A stretch of 64,000 bases of DNA from Isoptericola halotolerans (lineage in GTDB: Bacteria; Actinomycetota; Actinomycetes; Actinomycetales; Cellulomonadaceae), in NCBI RefSeq assembly GCF_003003075.1, contig NZ_PVTX01000003.1:1-64000 (forward strand). The letters run 5' to 3'. Below the pieces are notes generated by a model, which saw only the letters and a program-made list of their open reading frames with translations, had not been told where the DNA came from and did no database searches. Made by a program: the position numbers and the translations under genes. Every line of letters begins with the position of its first letter. Position 1 is the stretch's first letter. Positions 59,717-64,000 of this stretch are shown piece by piece.

Positions 59717-59812
59717 ATGTCGATCCAGGAGCAGCGCCCCGCTGAGGGCAGCGGTCACGTCGAGGTCGGCGCCGTCGTGCTGCGCCCCGCGACGTCGGGC
59801 GGCGGATCATGA
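59717..59812 (+). CDS. 31-codon small ORF coupled to the DUF4239 gene
   Basis: A short reading frame that begins MSIQEQRP and ends ATSGGGS. GGAGG (59706-59710) stands six bases before its ATG, the best ribosome site in this stretch, and its TGA overlaps the DUF4239 ATG (ATGA), whose own ribosome site is poor. This suggests a translated leader that couples or regulates entry into the membrane gene, or a small partner protein. No Cys, His or codon bias suggests attenuation. Confidence 0.5.
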   Translation: MSIQEQRPAEGSGHVEVGAVVLRPATSGGGS

Positions 59813-60615
59813 CGGTCTGGTCGACGGCGGCGATCCTGCTTGCGACGGCGGCCGTCGCGTTCGGGCTGTGCCTCCTGACCCGGCGCCTGGTGCGTGGGGT
59901 CGCGTTCGACACCGGCCCGTGGACCGCGACGCTCTCGTACGTGGCGACGGCCTACGGCATCGTCCTCGGTTTCTCGATCGTCTTCCTCTTCGGTGAGTTC
60001 TCCGCCGCACGCAACGCGATCGGGGACGAGGCGACGTCCATCGGGACCGCCTTCGACGAGGCGCAGCTGTTCCCGGACAGCCAGGCCGCCATCCAGCACT
60101 CCTTGATCTGCTACGCGCGGGCCGTCCCCGAGTACGACTGGCCCGCGCTGCAGGACGGCGGGTCGTCGCCCGTGGTGGACGCCGCCTACAGCGACCTGTT
60201 CGTGACGCTGGGCGAGTCGACCGAACCCACCGGCGGGACGTTCCAGCCGGCGACAGCGACGAACCTCCTGGCCCAGCTCGGCAACATCTCCACGGCCCGC
60301 GAGACCCGTCTCGTCGCGGCCGAGATCCAGACGCCTCCGTTGCTGTGGGTGCTGCTCATCTTCGGCGGAGCGCTCATCCTCGTGCTGCTGTTCATCGTGA
60401 CCCTCCCGGCGCGCTCGGTCCCACAGGCTGTCCTGGTCGCGGTGTCGGCGGTGTTCACGCTGGTGATGCTGCTGATCGTCATCGCGCTGAGCACGCCGTT
60501 CAGCCCCGGAGCGGGACGGCTGTCCCCCACCTTGATCGAGCAGACGACGGACTCCATGGAAGCCACGGCCCCCGACCTGGCGGCACTGCCCTGCGGTACC
60601 GAGACCGACAGCTGA
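59809..60615 (+). CDS. DUF4239 (bestrophin-like) membrane protein
   Basis: A 268 aa membrane protein. Two N-terminal helices (AAILLATAAVAFGLCLL; SYVATAYGIVLGFSIVFLFGEFSAARNAIGDEATSIGTAFDEA) contain the conserved block of DUF4239, and two C-terminal helices (LLWVLLIFGGALILVLLFIV; VLVAVSAVFTLVMLLIVIAL) follow a soluble region of about 90 residues. This is the bestrophin-like family; an ion-channel role is suspected but not shown. It is translated through the small ORF before it and lies 19 bp before gadB, so the three may share a transcript linked to acid or osmotic stress. Confidence 0.8.
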   Translation: MTVWSTAAILLATAAVAFGLCLLTRRLVRGVAFDTGPWTATLSYVATAYGIVLGFSIVFLFGEFSAARNAIGDEATSIGTAFDEAQLFPDSQAAIQHSLICYARAVPEYDWPALQDGGSSPVVDAAYSDLFVTLGESTEPTGGTFQPATATNLLAQLGNISTARETRLVAAEIQTPPLLWVLLIFGGALILVLLFIVTLPARSVPQAVLVAVSAVFTLVMLLIVIALSTPFSPGAGRLSPTLIEQTTDSMEATAPDLAALPCGTETDS

Positions 60616-60634
60616 CCGAACCAAGGAGACTCCG

Positions 60635-62047
60635 ATGAGCGACGACCCCCACGGCCCGATCCACGGCACGGCTGCGTTCCGCGAGCATCTCGACCCGTTC
60701 GAGTTCCCGGCGTCGGGGATGGCGGCGGGGACGGCCTACGAGCTGCTGCACACCGGCCTGATGCTCGACGGCCGCGAGACGCTGAACCTGGCCTCGTTCG
60801 TGACGACGTGGATGGAACCCGAGGCGGAGCGCCTCATCCTGGGCTCCCTGCGCAAGAACCACATCGACCACGAGGAGTACCCGGCGTCGTCGCTGATGGA
60901 GGAGGCCTGCGTGCACATGCTCGGCGACCTGTTCAACGCGCCGGACCCGGCCGAGGTCGTGGGCGTCGGCACCATCGGCTCCTCCGAGGCGATCATGCTG
61001 GGGCTGCTGGCGCACAAGCGCAGCTGGCGCGACCGTCGTCGTGCCGAGGGTCTGCCGACGGACCGGCCGAACGTGGTCTACGGGGCCGAGACCCACGTGG
61101 TGTGGGACAAGTTCGCCAACTACTTCGACGTCGAGATGCGCAAGATCCCGATGAAGCCGGACCGGTACGTCATCAGCGCCGACGAGGTGGCCGAGCAGGT
61201 CGACGAGAACACGATCGCCGTCGGGGTCGTCCTCGGCACCACCCACATCGGCGAGTCGGACCCGATCGAGGAGATCAACGACCGGCTGGTGCAGATCAAG
61301 GAGCAGCAGGGGTGGGACGTCCCGATCCACGTCGACGGCGCCAGCGGCGCGTTCGTCGCGCCGTTCGCTGAGCCCGACCTGAAGTTCGACTTCCGGCTCG
61401 AGCAGGTGGCGTCGATCAACGCCTCGGGGCACAAGTACGGACTGGTCTACCCGGGCGTGGGCTGGCTGGTGTTCCGCGACCGGACCAAGCTTCCCCAGGA
61501 CCTCGTGTTCAGCGTGAACTACCTCGGCGGCGCGCAGCCCACGTTCACGTTCAACTTCTCGCGAGGATCGGCGATGATCCAGGCGCAGCTGTACAACTTC
61601 CTGCGGCTCGGGCGCTCCGGGTACCAGGAGATCGTGGCGACGATGCTCGCCAACGCACGGCACCTCAACGACGAGCTGGCCGCGGGGCCCTGGTTCGAGA
61701 TCCTCAACCCGGGGCTGAGCGAGCCGGTGGTGACGTTCCGGCTCCGGGACGACCCCGGGTTCGACGTCTACCACCTGTCCGCGCGGCTGCGGGAGCACGG
61801 GTGGATCGTCCCGGCGTACAGCCTCCCGCCCGACGCCGAGGACGTGCACCTGCTGCGCATCGTGGTGCGGATCGACCTGAGCCGGCAGATGGTCGACATG
61901 CTGCTGCGCGACCTGGAGGACGCCTGCACCCACCTGGCGCAGGAGAAGCCCGGGGCACGCAAGCGACCGGCGCCCGACGTGTGGACGGCGCCCGCCCTCA
62001 TGGCGGCGCACCAGAAGGAGCGCACCGGGCAGCGGCGCCGGTCCTGA
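60635..62047 (+). CDS. gadB: Glutamate decarboxylase
   Basis: PLP enzyme that turns glutamate into GABA and uses up a proton, an acid-stress system; 470 aa. LNLASFVTTWMEPEAERLI, VGTIGSSEAIMLGLLAHKR, DGASGAFVAPF and the PLP lysine Lys267 in INASGHKYGLVYPGVGW are diagnostic. The C-terminus QKERTGQRRRS resembles the regulated tail of bacterial GadB. AAGGAG lies six bases before the ATG. No GABA antiporter is next to it; a DUF4239 protein is upstream. Confidence 0.94.
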   Translation: MSDDPHGPIHGTAAFREHLDPFEFPASGMAAGTAYELLHTGLMLDGRETLNLASFVTTWMEPEAERLILGSLRKNHIDHEEYPASSLMEEACVHMLGDLFNAPDPAEVVGVGTIGSSEAIMLGLLAHKRSWRDRRRAEGLPTDRPNVVYGAETHVVWDKFANYFDVEMRKIPMKPDRYVISADEVAEQVDENTIAVGVVLGTTHIGESDPIEEINDRLVQIKEQQGWDVPIHVDGASGAFVAPFAEPDLKFDFRLEQVASINASGHKYGLVYPGVGWLVFRDRTKLPQDLVFSVNYLGGAQPTFTFNFSRGSAMIQAQLYNFLRLGRSGYQEIVATMLANARHLNDELAAGPWFEILNPGLSEPVVTFRLRDDPGFDVYHLSARLREHGWIVPAYSLPPDAEDVHLLRIVVRIDLSRQMVDMLLRDLEDACTHLAQEKPGARKRPAPDVWTAPALMAAHQKERTGQRRRS

Positions 62048-62122
62048 CGTCCACGGGGTCGTGCGGCACCACCGCGAGGGGCCCCGCGTGCGGGCACCGC
62101 ACATCCGCCGCACGGTGGTCGG

Positions 62123-63118
62123 GTGACCAGATTCGGATACACCCTGATGACCGAGCAGTCCGGTCCGCGGAGCCTCGTCGACTACGCGGTCCGGGCTGAG
62201 GACGCCGGCTTCGAGTTCGAGGTGATGAGCGACCACTACTTCCCCTGGCTCGACACCCAGGGCCACTCCCCGTACGCGTGGAGCGTGCTGGGGGCCGTCT
62301 CCCAGGCGACGCAGCGGGTCGGGCTCATGTCGTACGTGACATGCCCGACGCTGCGCTACCACCCCGCCGTCGTCGCCCAGAAGGCCGCCACCGTGGGTCT
62401 GCTGTCCGAGGGACGCTTCACGCTGGGCCTCGGCGCGGGCGAGAACCTCAACGAGCACGTCGTGGGCGCCGGCTGGCCGGCCGTCGACGAACGCCACGAG
62501 ATGCTCTCCGAGGCGGTCCAGATCATCGCGGCGCTGTTCGAGGGCAACCTGCTCAGCTTCCGCGGCGACCACTTCCAGGTGGACTCGGCGCGGCTGTGGG
62601 ACCTGCCGGACGACCCCGTGGAGATCGGTGTCGCCGTCTCCGGCGAGCAGTCGGTGGGGACCTTCGCCACTCTCGCGGACCACCTGATCTCGACCGAGCC
62701 GAAGCAGGGCCTGCTGCACCAGTGGGACTCCGCGCGCGCGGACGCGGACCTGCCGGCCTCGCGGAAGGTCGCGCAGATGCCGATCTCCTGGGACCCGGAC
62801 CCCGATGCGGCCGTGCAGCGGGCCCACGAGCAGTTCCGCTGGTTCGGCCTGGGCTGGCCCGTGAACGCCAACCTGCCCACCACGGAGGCGTTCGACCACG
62901 CCAGCGCGTTCGTGCGGCCGGAGGACGTCGCGGAGTCGATCCCCTGCGGGCCGGACCTCGACGCGATCGTCGAGGCGGCGTCGGCCTTCTGGGAGGCCGG
63001 GTACACCGACCTGGCGCTGCACCAGATCGGCGATGCCAAGCAGGAGGAGTTCCTCGGCACGGCCGCCGGGCCGCTGCTCGAGAAGCTCCGTGCGGCCGCG
63101 CCCGAGGCCACGGACTGA
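62123..63118 (+). CDS. LLM-class F420-dependent oxidoreductase
   Basis: A 331 aa luciferase-like monooxygenase fold protein close to F420-dependent glucose-6-phosphate dehydrogenase-type enzymes. RFGYTLMTEQ, GFEFEVMSDHYFPWLDTQGHSPYAWSVLGAVSQATQRV, LRYHPAVVAQKAATVGLLSEGRFTLGLGAGENLNEHV and HFQVDSARLWDLPDDPVEIGVAVSG are the TIGR03557-type blocks. The GTG start has GGTGGTCGG just upstream. A reduced-F420 supplier or user is implied, in line with the DDN-like protein at 45330. It is convergent with hxlR across a strong hairpin. Confidence 0.9.
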   Translation: MTRFGYTLMTEQSGPRSLVDYAVRAEDAGFEFEVMSDHYFPWLDTQGHSPYAWSVLGAVSQATQRVGLMSYVTCPTLRYHPAVVAQKAATVGLLSEGRFTLGLGAGENLNEHVVGAGWPAVDERHEMLSEAVQIIAALFEGNLLSFRGDHFQVDSARLWDLPDDPVEIGVAVSGEQSVGTFATLADHLISTEPKQGLLHQWDSARADADLPASRKVAQMPISWDPDPDAAVQRAHEQFRWFGLGWPVNANLPTTEAFDHASAFVRPEDVAESIPCGPDLDAIVEAASAFWEAGYTDLALHQIGDAKQEEFLGTAAGPLLEKLRAAAPEATD

Positions 63119-63124
63119 CCGACC

Positions 63125-63158
63125 GCGTCAGGGCGGAGCGACCGCTCCGCCCTGACGC
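63125..63158. terminator. Strong bidirectional terminator-like hairpin
   Basis: A perfect 16 bp stem (arm GCGTCAGGGCGGAGCG) with a two-base centre. It covers the hxlR stop and last codons and starts seven bases after the F420 oxidoreductase stop. It is probably a shared terminator. Confidence 0.6.
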
Positions 63159-63475
63159 ACCGAGTTGATCTCGACCATCCGTTCCTCGCCCCAGTCCCCG
63201 AGCGGGCGCAGCGCCCGGTCCAGCGCGACGCCGTCGTCCGTGAGGCTGTAGACGACCTTGGGCGGCACCTGATCGTGCACCTCGCGGCGTACCACGCCGT
63301 CACGCTCCAGCTCACGGAGCTGCTGGACCAAGACCTTCTCGGAGACCCCGGTCAGCTCGCGACGCAGCTCACCGGTACGCCGCGGCCGCACCGACAGCGC
63401 CCACAGGATCAACGGCTTCCACTTGCCGCCGACGACGGCGACCGCCGCGTCGAGCCCGCACAGGAACTCTGCCAT
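63128..63475 (-). CDS. HxlR-family regulator
   Basis: A 115 aa winged-helix regulator. FLCGLDAAVAVVGGKWKPLILWAL carries the conserved Cys6 used for redox or electrophile sensing and the GKWK motif; RRTGELRRELTGVSEKVLVQQLRELERDGVV is the HTH and YSLTDDGVALDRALRPLGDW the wing and dimer helix. GGAAG lies upstream of the ATG. It diverges from a dehydrogenase gene, and a large palindrome between them is the probable operator; such pairs usually respond to quinones or aldehydes. Confidence 0.9.
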   Translation of the reverse strand: MAEFLCGLDAAVAVVGGKWKPLILWALSVRPRRTGELRRELTGVSEKVLVQQLRELERDGVVRREVHDQVPPKVVYSLTDDGVALDRALRPLGDWGEERMVEINSVRQGGAVAPP

Positions 63476-63514
63476 GCCGCTTCCTCTCGCCGGTGGACAC
63501 GCACCTCGAGGTGG

Positions 63515-63536
63515 GTACGTACTTCAAAGTAGGTAC
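63515..63536. promoter_or_regulatory. HxlR operator
   Basis: GTACGTACTT-CA-AAGTAGGTAC is an inverted repeat with one mismatch in ten, in the TACTT/AAGTA style known for HxlR proteins, between the divergent genes. Confidence 0.65.
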
Positions 63537-63571
63537 TTCACCCCTGGGGCGGTTGCGCTCAGACTCACTGT

Positions 63572-64000
63572 ATGACCACCGAGCGGGCAACACCCGCGAG
63601 CACCACCGCCGTCGTCGGCCTCGGCCCCATGGGGAGCGCGCTCGCGCGAGCCCTGCTGGCCGCCGGGCCGCCGCCCGTCGTCTGGAACCGGACGCGCTCG
63701 CGGGCGACGGACCTCGCCGCCGAGGGCGCCGTGTCCGCCTCCGACCTGTCTGACGCCGTGGCCTCGGCCGACCTGGTGATCAGCTGCCTGCGCGACCACG
63801 CGACGACGCGCTCCGTCCTGGCCACGGTGCCGCACGAGACGCTGCGCGGACGGACCGTCGTGATCCTCGCCTCGGCGACACCCGACGAGGCGCGCGCCAC
63901 GCACGCCTGGGCGGTCGCCCGCGGCCTGACGGTGCTGGTCGGATCGATCATGGTGCCCGTCCCGCTGGTCGGCACGCCCGAGGCCCAGATCCTCTACGCG
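63572..64000 (+). CDS. NAD(P)-binding beta-hydroxyacid dehydrogenase/imine-reductase-like protein, N-terminal part
   Basis: The frame runs off the window end; 143 residues are visible. TAVVGLGPMGSALARALLAAG is the Rossmann loop (GLGPMG) and VVWNRTRSRATDLAAEGAV the NADP-type second strand with Asn-Arg-Thr. ADLVISCLRDH and VILASATPDEARATHAWAVARGLTVLVGSIMV are as in 6-phosphogluconate dehydrogenase-like imine reductases; the usual DxxxxG substrate motif reads SIMVPVP here. No ribosome site is clear before ATG 63572. It is divergent from hxlR and probably its target. Confidence 0.85.
   Translation, partial: MTTERATPASTTAVVGLGPMGSALARALLAAGPPPVVWNRTRSRATDLAAEGAVSASDLSDAVASADLVISCLRDHATTRSVLATVPHETLRGRTVVILASATPDEARATHAWAVARGLTVLVGSIMVPVPLVGTPEAQILYA

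Noticed and set aside
55211-59758. A 1515-codon open frame on the minus strand
   Set aside because: It runs antisense to the helicase-associated and xpb genes, is Gly/Arg/His/Val-rich without motifs, and results from high GC and codon bias in the true genes.

Overview
The window is high-GC actinobacterial DNA. Long open frames run antisense to most genes, GTG/TTG starts are common, and many genes look leaderless. The gene content (IdeR, SerC, an NlpC/P60 protein behind a c-di-AMP riboswitch, DUF3027, DUF2530, an XPB helicase with its partner, F420-type oxidoreductases) suggests Micrococcales, perhaps the Cellulomonadaceae/Promicromonosporaceae; the family is an inference from content only.

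Layout. 1-320 holds the 3' end of an IS30-type insertion sequence. 354-6079 is a housekeeping segment: riboswitch-controlled peptidoglycan hydrolase, IdeR, SerC, an MHYT membrane sensor and a MarR/MFS pair. 6187-21724 is a first surface-glycan block: two LytR-CpsA-Psr ligases, three GT4 glycosyltransferases, a GT2 synthase, a flippase-like/methyltransferase fusion beside a paralogous methyltransferase, and a DUF2142 membrane protein. Accessory genes interrupt it: an AlbA_2 regulator at 15927-17447, an AbiE-like pair at 18569-20021, and an HTH plus DUF3800 module at 22214-23645.

23843-44975 is the second and main glycopolymer locus. It makes dTDP-rhamnose (rmlA, rmlD, rmlC, rmlB), exports through a Wzm/Wzt-type ABC transporter, and carries two UDP-GlcNAc 2-epimerases with one WecC-type dehydrogenase (UDP-ManNAcA). 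It also has several glycosyl- and sulfotransferase-like enzymes and TagD (CDP-glycerol). The core, about 30.4-38.9 kb, is visibly poorer in GC than its flanks and carries mostly unfamiliar genes, so it looks like a swapped-in, strain-specific serotype cassette. An NCS2 purine permease sits inside the locus.

45082-64000 returns to housekeeping and small regulatory units: DUF2530, an FDOR/SDR pair with divergent TetR, a large Hsp90-type ATPase with DUF3027 and a cold-shock protein, a polyprenyl-phosphate sugar-1-phosphate transferase, a TetR/epimerase pair, the helicase-associated protein plus XPB, DUF4239 with a translationally coupled 31-codon leader ORF, glutamate decarboxylase, an F420-type LLM oxidoreductase, and HxlR divergent from a truncated dehydrogenase.

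Structures not explained by genes: a family of 74-75 bp palindromes with CGTTGTGGG ends (three copies, one in frame inside the ATPase gene); a second palindrome that forms the tail of a gene; a recurring TTTCACCC box upstream of, or near, the MHYT and polysaccharide genes; many TANNNT-N6/7-start leaderless promoters; and an exact 64 bp duplication of the xpb 3' end.
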